In this document: piece by piece, positions 16,175 to 23,393 of the stretch
How the letters are laid out: each line of letters opens with the position of its first letter
Numbering within the stretch: the stretch's first letter is position 1
Assembly: GCA_035555855.1 (NCBI GenBank)
Contig: DATMGD010000017.1
Coordinates: forward strand, 1 to 43,803
Length of the DNA stretch: 43,803 nt
Source of the DNA: Palsa-892 sp035555855
GTDB taxonomy: Bacteria; Pseudomonadota; Alphaproteobacteria; Rhizobiales; Xanthobacteraceae
Direction of reading: 5' to 3'
Made by a program: the position numbers and the translations under genes
Notes under the pieces: model-generated
Seen by the model: the letters and a program-made list of their open reading frames with translations, nothing else
Told to the model about the DNA's origin: nothing
Database searches by the model: none

Positions 16175-17380
16175 TCAGATCGCCTTCAGGCCGCGCTGCA
16201 AATCCTCGATGAGATCGTCGGTGTGCTCGAGCCCGACGGAAATGCGCAGGAGACCGTCGCTAATCCCCATCCCCGTGCGCGCTTCCGGCGTGAAACGCTG
16301 GTGCGTGGTTGTCGCAGGATGCGTGATGAGCGACTTCGCGTCGCCAAGATTGTTCGAGATGCGGATGAGCTGCACGGCGTTTTCGAAACGAAACGCCGCG
16401 TCCTTGCCGCCGTCGATTTCGAAGGCGAGCATGGTGCCGCCGCCCTTCATCTGCTTCTTCGCGAGTTCGTATTGCGGATGATCCTTGCGGAACGGATAGA
16501 TCACTTTCTTGATCTGTTTGTTCGTTGCAAGGAAATCGGCGAGCTTTGCCGCATTCGATTGCGCCTTCTCGACGCGCAGCGGCAGCGTTTCGATGCCTTT
16601 CAACAGCACCCAGGCATTGAACGGCGAAATTGACGGCCCGGTCTGGCGCAAGAATGTTTGCAGATGATCGGTGACGAATTGCTTGGACGATAAAATCACG
16701 CCGCCAAGGCAGCGGCCCTGGCCGTCGATGTGCTTGGTTGCCGAATAAACGACAATATCGGCCCCAAGCTCTAACGGGCTTTGCAACATGGGCGTTGCGA
16801 ACACGTTATCGACGATGAAACATGCGCCGGCCTGTTTGGCGATCTTGGCAATGCCGGCGATGTCGAGAATTTCGAGCGTCGGGTTGGTCGGGCTCTCCAG
16901 AAAGAACGCCTTGGTTTCCTTGCGGACGGCTTTCTTCCACGCATTGAGATCCGTGCCTTCGATGAGATCGACGGCGATACCGAAGCGCGGCAGCAATTCC
17001 TCGACGACATAGCGGCAGGAGCCGAACAACGCCTTCGCCGCGACGACATGATCGCCGGCCTTTAACTGGCAAAGGAGAGACGCCGTGACGGCCGCCATGC
17101 CGGTCGCGGTCGCGCGCGCGGATTCTGCGCCTTCGAGTGCGCACATTCTGCCCTCGAACATCGCGATCGTCGGGTTCGAATAGCGCGAATAGATGAAGCC
17201 TTCTTCCTCGCCCTTGAAGCGGCGTTCGCACTGCTCGGCGCTGTCATAGACATAGCTCTGGGTGAGGTAGAGCGCCTCCGCGTTCTCGCCGAATTGCGAG
17301 CGCAGGATGCCGCCATGCACCAGGCGCGTTTCGGGCCGCAGGCCCTTGAGGTCGAGAATGGGGCGGGGAAGAGTAGTCAT
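16175..17380 (-). CDS. metZ: O-succinylhomoserine sulfhydrylase MetZ
   Basis: A 401-residue cystathionine-gamma-synthase-family PLP enzyme. It contains YSRYSNPT, the phosphate-binding GMAAVTAS, the SPTNPTLEILDIAGI segment, DNVFATP, and Schiff-base Lys216 in YSATKHIDGQGR. The last motif and the length fit MetZ/MetY enzymes that add sulfide to O-succinyl- (or O-acetyl-) homoserine to form homocysteine for methionine synthesis. The start ATG 17380 has GGAGG 6 nt upstream. A SAM-II riboswitch with a terminator immediately precedes that RBS, placing the gene under feedback control by S-adenosylmethionine. apaG follows. Confidence 0.94.
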   Translation of the reverse strand: MTTLPRPILDLKGLRPETRLVHGGILRSQFGENAEALYLTQSYVYDSAEQCERRFKGEEEGFIYSRYSNPTIAMFEGRMCALEGAESARATATGMAAVTASLLCQLKAGDHVVAAKALFGSCRYVVEELLPRFGIAVDLIEGTDLNAWKKAVRKETKAFFLESPTNPTLEILDIAGIAKIAKQAGACFIVDNVFATPMLQSPLELGADIVVYSATKHIDGQGRCLGGVILSSKQFVTDHLQTFLRQTGPSISPFNAWVLLKGIETLPLRVEKAQSNAAKLADFLATNKQIKKVIYPFRKDHPQYELAKKQMKGGGTMLAFEIDGGKDAAFRFENAVQLIRISNNLGDAKSLITHPATTTHQRFTPEARTGMGISDGLLRISVGLEHTDDLIEDLQRGLKAI

Positions 17381-17391
17381 GACAAGCCTCC

Positions 17392-17504
17392 AAAAAGCAA
17401 AAAACCCTTGCCGGGGGACGCCCGGCCGGGTTTCGGCATGTCCCCGGCCTTTTAGCGAGTTGTTTAACGTGGCTGCAAGCCGGCCGGCTCAAATGGACCA
17501 CGAA
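17392..17504 (-). promoter_or_regulatory. SAM-II riboswitch and terminator in the metZ leader
   Basis: Read on the minus strand, the aptamer (17504-17444) has P1 CGTGG / CCACG (17502-17498, 17472-17468), the conserved TTGCAGCC joining segment, GTTAAACA, and GCTAAAAGGCCGG, whose GGCCGG can pair with CCGGCC in the P1 loop as the SAM-II H-type pseudoknot. Downstream, a two-part stem (AAACCC/GGGTTT enclosing GCCGGG/CCCGGC) runs into TTTTTT (17404-17399) just ahead of the metZ RBS. Alternatively GCCGGGGAC pairs with GTCCCCCGGC. SAM-II control of metZ/metA is established in Alphaproteobacteria. Confidence 0.88.
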
Positions 17505-17514
17505 TTCGGGAAGG

Positions 17515-17544
17515 GGATTACTCCTCGAAGCCGCTTGGCGTCAA
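17515..17544 (-). promoter_or_regulatory. Predicted metZ promoter
   Basis: On the minus strand, TTGACG (17544-17539), an 18-bp spacer and TAATCC (17520-17515) predict a transcript starting around 17507, just before the SAM-II aptamer begins at 17504. The -35 lies within the palindrome at 17531-17548. Confidence 0.45.
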
Positions 17545-17548
17545 GCGG
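17531..17548. promoter_or_regulatory. Perfect palindrome between metZ and dcd
   Basis: CCGCTTG (17531-17537) and CAAGCGG (17542-17548) form a perfect 7-4-7 inverted repeat covering the metZ -35 and lying 32 bp before the dcd start. The geometry suits a dimeric repressor, but no binding protein can be named. Confidence 0.35.
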
Positions 17549-17579
17549 TACGCTCGCTAAGGCTTGATAGAGGTAATTT

Positions 17580-18701
17580 ATGGAAGCAGCGGCACGCAAA
17601 CTCGACCGGCATGAGGGCATCCTGCCCGCGCAGGAAATCGTCCGCATGTTCGAGCGCGGCGAGATCACGGGGCGGGCTTTCGAGCCGGGCCAGGTGCAGC
17701 CCGCGAGCCTAGATTTGCGCCTGGGCGCGCGCGCCTGGCGCGTACGCGCGAGCTTCCTGCCTTCGACCAAGACGAGCATTGCCGAACGGCTGAAGGATTT
17801 GTCGCTCCATCAGTTCGATCTCGATGCCGACGGCGAAGTGCTGGAACAAGGCTGCGTCTATCTCGTCGAGCTGGAAGAGAGCTTCAAACTTCCCGCCGAT
17901 CTCGTCGCGACGACCAATCCGAAAAGTTCGACGGGCCGGCTCGATATTTTCACCCGCGTGCTCGGCGATCGCGTATCGGCGTTCGATTCCGTGCCGGCGG
18001 GCTACGAGGGCAAACTCTATCTCGAGGTCAGCCCGCGGACATTCCCGATTCTCGTGCGGCGCGGCTCGAAGCTCGCCCAAATCCGTTTCCGGCGTGGCGA
18101 CGCGCGGCTCGATGCCAAAGAGCTTGCCGCGCTACAGGCGCGCGAGCGCCTCGTCGATAGCGAGAATGCAAACCTCAGCATGGGCGCGGTGGCTGTCTCG
18201 GTCGATCTTTCGGGCGGCGTGTCGGGCCTCGCAGGTTTTCGCGCCAAGCGGCACACCGGCTTGATCGACGTCGATAAACGCGGCGGCTACGAGGTGCTCG
18301 ATTTCTGGGAGCCGTTGCCGGCGCACAAGTCGCGCTCGCTCGTGCTCGATCCCGACGCGTTTTACATTCTTGCGTCGAAAGAAGCCGTGCACGTTCCGCC
18401 GGACCACGCCGCCGAGATGGTGCCGTTCGATCCCTTGGTCGGCGAATTTCGCGTTCATTACGCGGGTTTCTTCGATCCCGGCTTCGGCCATGCCGCGGCG
18501 GGCGGCAGGGGCGCGCGTGCCGTTCTTGAAGTGCGCTCGCGCGAAGTGCCGTTCATCATCGAAGACAGCCAGATCGTCGGCCGTCTCGTGTATGAGCGGA
18601 TGACCGAGCGGCCGAACACACTTTATGGCGAGTTGCCCGGCTCGAACTACCAGGCGCAGGGCTTGAAACTCTCAAAGCACTTCAAGCCGTATCAGCCTTA
18701 A
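17580..18701 (+). CDS. dcd: 2'-deoxycytidine 5'-triphosphate deaminase (duplicated-domain Dcd)
   Basis: A 373-residue protein, about twice the usual Dcd length, made of two dUTPase-fold halves as is usual in Alphaproteobacteria. The first half has PASLDLRLG, NPKSSTGRLDIFTRV and AGYEGKLYLEV. The second has SKEAVHVPPDHAAEMVPFDP, GFFDPGFGH and the ARAVLEVRSREVPFIIEDSQIVGRLVYE segment with the expected catalytic Glu. It turns dCTP into dUTP to feed thymidylate synthesis. The ATG 17580 has GAGG upstream (GAGGTAATTT). It is divergent from metZ, and its TAA stop shares TTAA with the opposing hydrolase stop. Confidence 0.9.
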   Translation: MEAAARKLDRHEGILPAQEIVRMFERGEITGRAFEPGQVQPASLDLRLGARAWRVRASFLPSTKTSIAERLKDLSLHQFDLDADGEVLEQGCVYLVELEESFKLPADLVATTNPKSSTGRLDIFTRVLGDRVSAFDSVPAGYEGKLYLEVSPRTFPILVRRGSKLAQIRFRRGDARLDAKELAALQARERLVDSENANLSMGAVAVSVDLSGGVSGLAGFRAKRHTGLIDVDKRGGYEVLDFWEPLPAHKSRSLVLDPDAFYILASKEAVHVPPDHAAEMVPFDPLVGEFRVHYAGFFDPGFGHAAAGGRGARAVLEVRSREVPFIIEDSQIVGRLVYERMTERPNTLYGELPGSNYQAQGLKLSKHFKPYQP

Positions 18702-19549
18702 CGCTCGCTAGCGAGGCGCAGCATTGCGCGCGTCAGCCGCCCATCCGGCTTCCGAAATTCGTCGAGCACTGTCATGTGGTTGGCGTTCGTCACCGGAATG
18801 AGGTCGCCCGGTAGATGCAGCCCTGCACGATAGGCGTGATAGTCGCGGCTCGATGCGATCATGTGAGGAAGCTCGGCGGAGCCGTAGCTGATATCGAGCC
18901 GCTTCGATGCGGGCTTGAGACGCAGCGGCGACAGCGTTTGCAGTTCTTCATCGGTAAATTTCATCACGTCGTTCACATGCGGCGAATCCCGCAGATGCGC
19001 GAGGTCATAGATGCCTGAAACCGCATGTGCCGCCGCGACGGCGGGATGATCCGCGAACAACGACGTAAGATGCCCGCCCGCCGACCAGCCGGTGAGAATA
19101 ACCGGGCCCGTGATGCCGTGTTGCTTGCGGCTCTCCGCGAACCAGTCGAGCGCCGCGCGAATTTCGCCAGCGATCTGGGAGAGGTTCGCTTCCGGCGCGA
19201 GCGTGTAGCCGGGCAGCGCCGCCGACCAGCCATGCGCGAGCACGCCCTCGGCAAGACAGGCGAAGGCCTCCTTGCTGCCGCGCTGCCAGTAGCCGCCGTG
19301 GATATGCACGAAACAGGGCGCGCTCGGATCGCTCGCCGGATAGAGATCCCATTTGGCGCGCTCGCGCGGGCCATAGGCAAGGTCGAGATGTTGCGGCCGC
19401 TGTTTGCGCAGGGTTTCCGAGGCGGCAGCCCACTCGTCGCGTTTTTGTTGCGCGTATTCAAGGCCGACATGCAGACCGTTGTTGTAGGCGGCGTTGCGCT
19501 CGTGAAGTGTGAGCGTCTGCCAATCGGGTAGCGGCGTCATGGTATCCAT
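18698..19549 (-). CDS. Alpha/beta hydrolase, kynurenine-formamidase-like
   Basis: A 283-residue alpha/beta hydrolase. The oxyanion motif HGGYW (His84-Trp88), the nucleophile elbow GWSAGGH (Ser156) and a C-terminal His in NANHMTV (about 258) give a complete triad candidate. HGGYW plus GWSAGGHL is the pattern of arylformamidase/AFMID-type esterases, which hydrolyse N-formylkynurenine, but no other tryptophan-catabolic gene is near, so the substrate is uncertain. There is no signal peptide; it is cytosolic. ATG 19549 or ATG 19540 could be the start; neither RBS is strong. The stop codon overlaps that of dcd, and the upstream neighbour is a secreted GH75-like protein on the same strand. Confidence 0.82.
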   Translation of the reverse strand: MDTMTPLPDWQTLTLHERNAAYNNGLHVGLEYAQQKRDEWAAASETLRKQRPQHLDLAYGPRERAKWDLYPASDPSAPCFVHIHGGYWQRGSKEAFACLAEGVLAHGWSAALPGYTLAPEANLSQIAGEIRAALDWFAESRKQHGITGPVILTGWSAGGHLTSLFADHPAVAAAHAVSGIYDLAHLRDSPHVNDVMKFTDEELQTLSPLRLKPASKRLDISYGSAELPHMIASSRDYHAYRAGLHLPGDLIPVTNANHMTVLDEFRKPDGRLTRAMLRLASER

Positions 19550-19571
19550 TCGTGTTTATGCAGACTTGACG

Positions 19572-20816
19572 TTAAGGCTTCGCCCGTCCGATGCAAGCGT
19601 TCAGCCGCGCCGTCATGTTCGCGCCGCCGCCATTCCAGCGCGCAAGCTCCGCGCGGCCAATCTTCTCGATGTTGGCGCGCGAATAATCGCCATTGAGCTG
19701 CTGCTTGGTGCCGCCGAGCACGAGGATCGCGAGCGTCGCCTTGTCGGCTTTTAGCCGCTCGCTGGAAATGTGAAATGAGTTGACGTCGTTGATGTTGATA
19801 ACTGGCTTTCGGGTTTGCCCGAGCAGGATTTGATTGAAAGCAACCGAGCCTTCGCCGAATTGCTCGACCGGCCCCGCATCGGCGGCAATGCCGAAGGCGA
19901 GCCGTTCGGTGCGGCCGCTCTTGTAAAAGCCGATCACGATGTCGCCGAGCTGTGCCGCGCCGATGCTGCCGCCCGGCAACACGAAGAAGGGGATTTCGAG
20001 TGCGTCGATATAACGTGTCGGCGCACAGCCGTCGGGACGCACATTGCTGTTCTGGGTGAGCGTCGTCGCGGTGATGAAATAACCGGAGTAACGCGAGCCC
20101 TCGCCATGCAAACACGGATAGCCGTCATGGGTATGCGGGATAATGGCGCGTTTGAAGAAGGCGGCGAGCTTCTCCTCTTTCCAGTAGAACATCCGGTAGC
20201 CTTCAGGCGCGAGCGGGCCGCCGATCGCCTTGAAGTCGATCGAAGGCAGCTTGCGCTCGCGAATCAGGGTCCAGAAATCTTTCCATTTCGCGACGGTCTC
20301 GGCCGCTTCCTTCGGTTGCTTTGAGGGGTTGGGGAAGCGCATGCGCTCGGCGCCGTTGAAGATGCGAATGCCGCTCGAGGCGAAGCTGTCGAGCGCGCAT
20401 ACGCCGCGCAAGACTTCCGTGCCGTCGCGATTCTTGCGGCGCGTGCAAACGCCTTTGCCGTAAACATCCACCGGGTGATAAGCGCGTGCCGCGCCGTCGG
20501 CATCGACCGCGAGCCGGTTGATGACCGCGAGCATCTGCCGCGGCACGGCCGGCCGGCTGCGCTGCGGGTTGAGGAGCACCGAATATTGATGGGGCTTGTT
20601 GCGGTCGTCGCGTGCAAGCGTCATCTCGAACGGCTGCATGTTGCAGGCCGCGTCGATCGGCGTTTCCTTCGGGCGGAACGAAATGCGCGCGGCGGCGAGC
20701 GGCTCCTGCAGTTGCGGAATGATCCGCTCGATGGTGCCGGGCGGCGGCAAATCCTGCGCGGCCGCGGCGGTTGCGGCGCACATTCCGAAAGCGATGAGCG
20801 CGAGCCTTAAGTGCAT
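19572..20816 (-). CDS. Secreted protein resembling glycoside hydrolase family 75 (chitosanase)
   Basis: A 414-residue protein with a signal peptide (MHLRLALIAFGMCAATAAAA, cleavage near residue 20). The pattern LAVDADGAARAYHP, YFITATTL, YIDALEIPFFVLPGG, then QLGDIVIGFY and GIAADAGPVEQFGEGS resembles GH75 fungal-type chitosanases, whose two catalytic acids would map to Asp313 and Glu322. The N-terminal 50-60 residues are an extra region, and Cys residues (59, 124, 140, 235, 264) suggest disulfides outside the cytoplasm. The start ATG 20816 has GGAG 6 nt upstream. The family assignment is from motif memory and is tentative; the export signal is clear. Confidence 0.6.
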   Translation of the reverse strand: MHLRLALIAFGMCAATAAAAQDLPPPGTIERIIPQLQEPLAAARISFRPKETPIDAACNMQPFEMTLARDDRNKPHQYSVLLNPQRSRPAVPRQMLAVINRLAVDADGAARAYHPVDVYGKGVCTRRKNRDGTEVLRGVCALDSFASSGIRIFNGAERMRFPNPSKQPKEAAETVAKWKDFWTLIRERKLPSIDFKAIGGPLAPEGYRMFYWKEEKLAAFFKRAIIPHTHDGYPCLHGEGSRYSGYFITATTLTQNSNVRPDGCAPTRYIDALEIPFFVLPGGSIGAAQLGDIVIGFYKSGRTERLAFGIAADAGPVEQFGEGSVAFNQILLGQTRKPVININDVNSFHISSERLKADKATLAILVLGGTKQQLNGDYSRANIEKIGRAELARWNGGGANMTARLNACIGRAKP

Positions 20817-20872
20817 CAGGCACTCCGAATCGCCGATCAAATTATGCTATAGGGAAGCGGGGTGACGACAAC

Positions 20873-21712
20873 ATGGAACGAAAGCATTTCGGCCCGCTGA
20901 AAGTTGCAACGTCGGTGATCGGCCAGGGTACCTGGTACATCGCGCGGGGCGACCGCACGCGTGCAATTACCGCGCTCCGGCGCGGGCTCGATCTCGGCAT
21001 GAGCCATATCGACACCGCTGAAATGTATGACGGCGCCGAGGTGCTGATCGGCGAAGCGATCGCAGGCCGCCGCGACGAAGTTTTCCTTGTCTCGAAAGTG
21101 CTGCCGAGCAACGCTTCGCGCGAGCGCACCAAACGCGCCTGCGAGAAATCGCTCGCCAAGCTCAAGACCGACCGGCTCGATTGTTATCTCCTGCACTGGC
21201 GCGGCGAGCATCCGTTGGAGGAAACCTTCGAGGCCTTCGAGGCGCTGCAACGCGAGGGCAAGATCGGCTCTTATGGCGTTTCCAATTTCGACGCCGGCGA
21301 TTTGCGTGAGGCGCTCGCCGTCACCGGCAAAGGCAAGATCGCCTGCAATCAGGTGCTTTACCACTTGCAGCAGCGTGCCATCGAGCACGAAGTGATCCCG
21401 TTCTGTGAGCAGAACGGCATTGCCGTCGTCGCCTATTCGCCATTCGGGCATGACAGTTTTCCGGCGGCAAATTCTGCGGGCGGCAAGGTGCTCGGCGAGA
21501 TCGCTTCGAAGCATCGCGCGAGCCCGCGCCAGGTGGCGCTTGCTTTCCTCACCCGCCAGCCGATGCTGTTCACGATCCCCAAGGCTTCGAGCCCGGAGCA
21601 CGCCGAGGACAATGCCGCGGCGGGCAAGCTGAAACTAAGCGCCGACGAGATTGCGCGCATCGACCGGGCGTTTCCGCGCGGGCCGAAACCGCGATCGTTG
21701 CCGATGTTGTAA
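20873..21712 (+). CDS. Aldo/keto reductase
   Basis: A 279-residue (alpha/beta)8-barrel NADPH-dependent aldo/keto reductase. The catalytic tetrad is intact: Asp47 and Tyr52 (HIDTAEMYDGAE), Lys75 (LVSKVLP) and His108 (DCYLLHW). The SYGVSNFDAGDL and IPKASSPEHAEDN motifs bind cofactor. The length matches the 2,5-diketogluconate reductase-like AKR group; the physiological aldehyde or ketone substrate cannot be read from sequence. The gene ends directly before the tRNA-Gly, and its stop codon overlaps the predicted tRNA -35. Confidence 0.92.
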   Translation: MERKHFGPLKVATSVIGQGTWYIARGDRTRAITALRRGLDLGMSHIDTAEMYDGAEVLIGEAIAGRRDEVFLVSKVLPSNASRERTKRACEKSLAKLKTDRLDCYLLHWRGEHPLEETFEAFEALQREGKIGSYGVSNFDAGDLREALAVTGKGKIACNQVLYHLQQRAIEHEVIPFCEQNGIAVVAYSPFGHDSFPAANSAGGKVLGEIASKHRASPRQVALAFLTRQPMLFTIPKASSPEHAEDNAAAGKLKLSADEIARIDRAFPRGPKPRSLPML

Positions 21713-21736
21713 GCGGGCGGCCTGATCCGATAAGAT
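21707..21736 (+). promoter_or_regulatory. Predicted promoter of tRNA-Gly
   Basis: TTGTAA (21707-21712, containing the upstream gene's TAA stop), an 18-bp spacer and TAAGAT (21731-21736) precede the mature tRNA by 10 bp. Confidence 0.4.
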
Positions 21737-21746
21737 CGCCGCCGAT

Positions 21747-21820
21747 GCGGGCGTAGTTCAATGGTAGAACGGCAGCTTCCCAAGCTGCATACGAGGGTTC
21801 GATTCCCTTCGCCCGCTCCA
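21747..21820 (+). tRNA. tRNA-Gly (anticodon CCC)
   Basis: A complete cloverleaf can be drawn: acceptor GCGGGCG pairing with CGCCCGC, D arm GTTC/GAAC, anticodon stem GCAGC/GCTGC with loop TTCCCAA (anticodon CCC, reading GGG), and T arm AGGGTTCGATTCCCT. The discriminator is U, as expected for bacterial tRNA-Gly, and CCA is encoded in the gene (21818-21820). No integrase or attachment-site duplication is visible nearby. Confidence 0.97.
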
Positions 21821-21890
21821 AATTATTGCCCGCAATCGATGTCATGAACCCGGTTGAGTTGCCTTCTGCTCAAGCTTACGGAGAGCTTCG

Positions 21891-22541
21891 GTGTCAAAGC
21901 TGCGTGTCTGTTGTTTCTCGACCTCTCTCGATGGCTTCGGCGCGGGGCCCAACCAGGACCGGAACAATCCCCTCGGCGTCGGTGGCTCCTCCTTGCACGA
22001 ATGGTTCGTGCCGACCCGCACTTTTCGGGCGATGTTGTTTGGCAAGGAAGACGGAACGATGGGCCCCGACAACGACTTCGCAGCACGCGGAATCGAAAAT
22101 CTCGGGGCGTGGATTTTAGGGCGCAACATGTTCGGTCCCGTGCGCGGGCCGTGGCCGGACGAAGAATGGAAAGGATGGTGGGGCGACAATCCGCCTTACC
22201 ATACAGATGTCTTCGTTCTTACCCACCACCCACGCGAGCCGATCGTCATGGAAGGGGGGACGGTCTTCCATTTCGTGACGGATGGAATCCTCCCGGCGCT
22301 CGAACGGGCAAGGAACGCGGCCCGAGGAAAGGATATTCGCGTCGGCGGCGGCGTGAATACGATCCGGCAATACCTGAAGGAAGGGCTCGTCGATGAAATG
22401 CACCTTGCCGTAAGCCCGGTGCTTCTCGGCGAAGGAGAGCATTTACTCGGCGGTATCGACTTGCGCGCGGCCGGGTTGACCCAGATAAAATATGCCGGGA
22501 CGCAGGCGGCTGCGCATTACGTGCTGTCGAAAGAGTCTTGA
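21891..22541 (+). CDS. Dihydrofolate reductase-family / RibD C-terminal-domain protein
   Basis: A 216-residue protein with the RibD_C/dihydrofolate reductase fold. It starts with the beta strand LRVCCFSTSLDGFGAGP, has the substrate-shell GAWILGRNMFGP, the NADPH-binding GKDIRVGGGVNTIRQYL, and the terminal HLAVSPVLLGEGEHLLGGIDL typical of the family. Stand-alone members of this kind are common in Rhizobiales; they are probably NADPH reductases with unknown substrate rather than essential DHFR. GTG 21891 is the start, with GGAG 7 nt upstream. It follows the tRNA and is followed by the SCO unit. Confidence 0.85.
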   Translation: MSKLRVCCFSTSLDGFGAGPNQDRNNPLGVGGSSLHEWFVPTRTFRAMLFGKEDGTMGPDNDFAARGIENLGAWILGRNMFGPVRGPWPDEEWKGWWGDNPPYHTDVFVLTHHPREPIVMEGGTVFHFVTDGILPALERARNAARGKDIRVGGGVNTIRQYLKEGLVDEMHLAVSPVLLGEGEHLLGGIDLRAAGLTQIKYAGTQAAAHYVLSKES

Positions 22542-22615
22542 AGACCTCCCTGCGATCAGCCGAACGTGAAGGCGCCTCGATTGACGCACCGGCTGGCGCG
22601 CATTAGCTAATCTTT

Positions 22616-22783
22616 ATGGACCATCTCGTGGATCAGCATGCGCCGGTGCGTCGGGTTTTCCTGCTGAGCCTTGCCGGCGTTTTCGGCGCGGCAGCGGTGA
22701 TAACCGGCGTGTTCTGGGCGAAATACGGCACGGCCGTCTTTTTCGAAATGGTCCGCGCCGGCATCGCAAGCTGTTTTGGGTAA
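22616..22783 (+). CDS. 55-residue single-pass membrane protein upstream of SCO1
   Basis: A short frame beginning MDHLVDQHAPVRRVF, with one transmembrane helix (FLLSLAGVFGAAAVITGVFWA) and a short C-terminal part ending GIASCFG. It ends 4 nt before the GTG start of the SCO1 gene, and the SCO RBS lies across its last codons, so the two are probably coupled. No obvious Shine-Dalgarno precedes ATG 22616. I recognise no family; position suggests a partner in copper or cytochrome oxidase assembly, which is inference only. Confidence 0.6.
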   Translation: MDHLVDQHAPVRRVFLLSLAGVFGAAAVITGVFWAKYGTAVFFEMVRAGIASCFG

Positions 22784-22787
22784 TGTC

Positions 22788-23393
22788 GTGAACAAAAAGA
22801 CCGCGAACAAAGAAGCGCGCCTGAAAATCCTCGCTCTGCTGGTCGCCTTTCTGGCGGGTTCCCTGACGTTGATCGCCGTACTCTTGTTCGTCGCGCCGCG
22901 CGATGTGACGCGGCCCTCGAGCGTCGGCGGGCCGTTCACGCTGATCGATCAGAACGGCAAGACGGTTACGGAAGCGAATTTCAAGGGCAAGCCGTTTTTG
23001 GTTTTCTTCGGCTTCACCCATTGCCCCGATGTCTGCCCGACAACGCTTTACGAGATATCGGAAGTCTTCAAGCAGCTCGGGCCGGATGCGAACAAGACGG
23101 CGGCGCTTTTCATCACCGTCGATCCCGAACGCGATACGCCGGAAGAATTGAAACGCTACATCTCTTCGTTTCATTCGGGGATCGTCGGCCTGACTGGAAG
23201 TCAGGAAGCGATCGATGCCGTCAAGCGCGAATACCGCGTCTTCGCCAAGAAAGTCCCCGGCAAAGACGGCGATTACACGATGGACCACACCGCTGTTATC
23301 TTCCTGATGGATAAGGAAGGCCGTTTCGTCGCGCCGTTCAATCTTTCGCGAAGCGCCGACGAGGCCGCGGCCGATCTGCGCCGCCGGCTCTGA
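22788..23393 (+). CDS. SCO1/SenC family copper chaperone
   Basis: A 201-residue SCO protein anchored by one N-terminal helix (ILALLVAFLAGSLTLIAVLLF), with a periplasmic thioredoxin-like domain. Copper ligands are present: CPDVC (Cys79, Cys83) and His167 in MDHTAVIF. It matures the CuA or CuB centre of haem-copper oxidases. GTG 22788 is taken as start because GGG precedes it by 7 nt; an upstream TTG at 22776 adds four residues. No oxidase genes lie in the window. The 3' end overlaps the convergent glycosyltransferase by 56 bp. Confidence 0.9.
   Translation: MNKKTANKEARLKILALLVAFLAGSLTLIAVLLFVAPRDVTRPSSVGGPFTLIDQNGKTVTEANFKGKPFLVFFGFTHCPDVCPTTLYEISEVFKQLGPDANKTAALFITVDPERDTPEELKRYISSFHSGIVGLTGSQEAIDAVKREYRVFAKKVPGKDGDYTMDHTAVIFLMDKEGRFVAPFNLSRSADEAAADLRRRL

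Noticed and set aside
21747..21820. tRNA-Gly as a genomic-island attachment site
   Set aside because: No integrase, no repeated 3' end of the tRNA and no foreign-looking genes follow.
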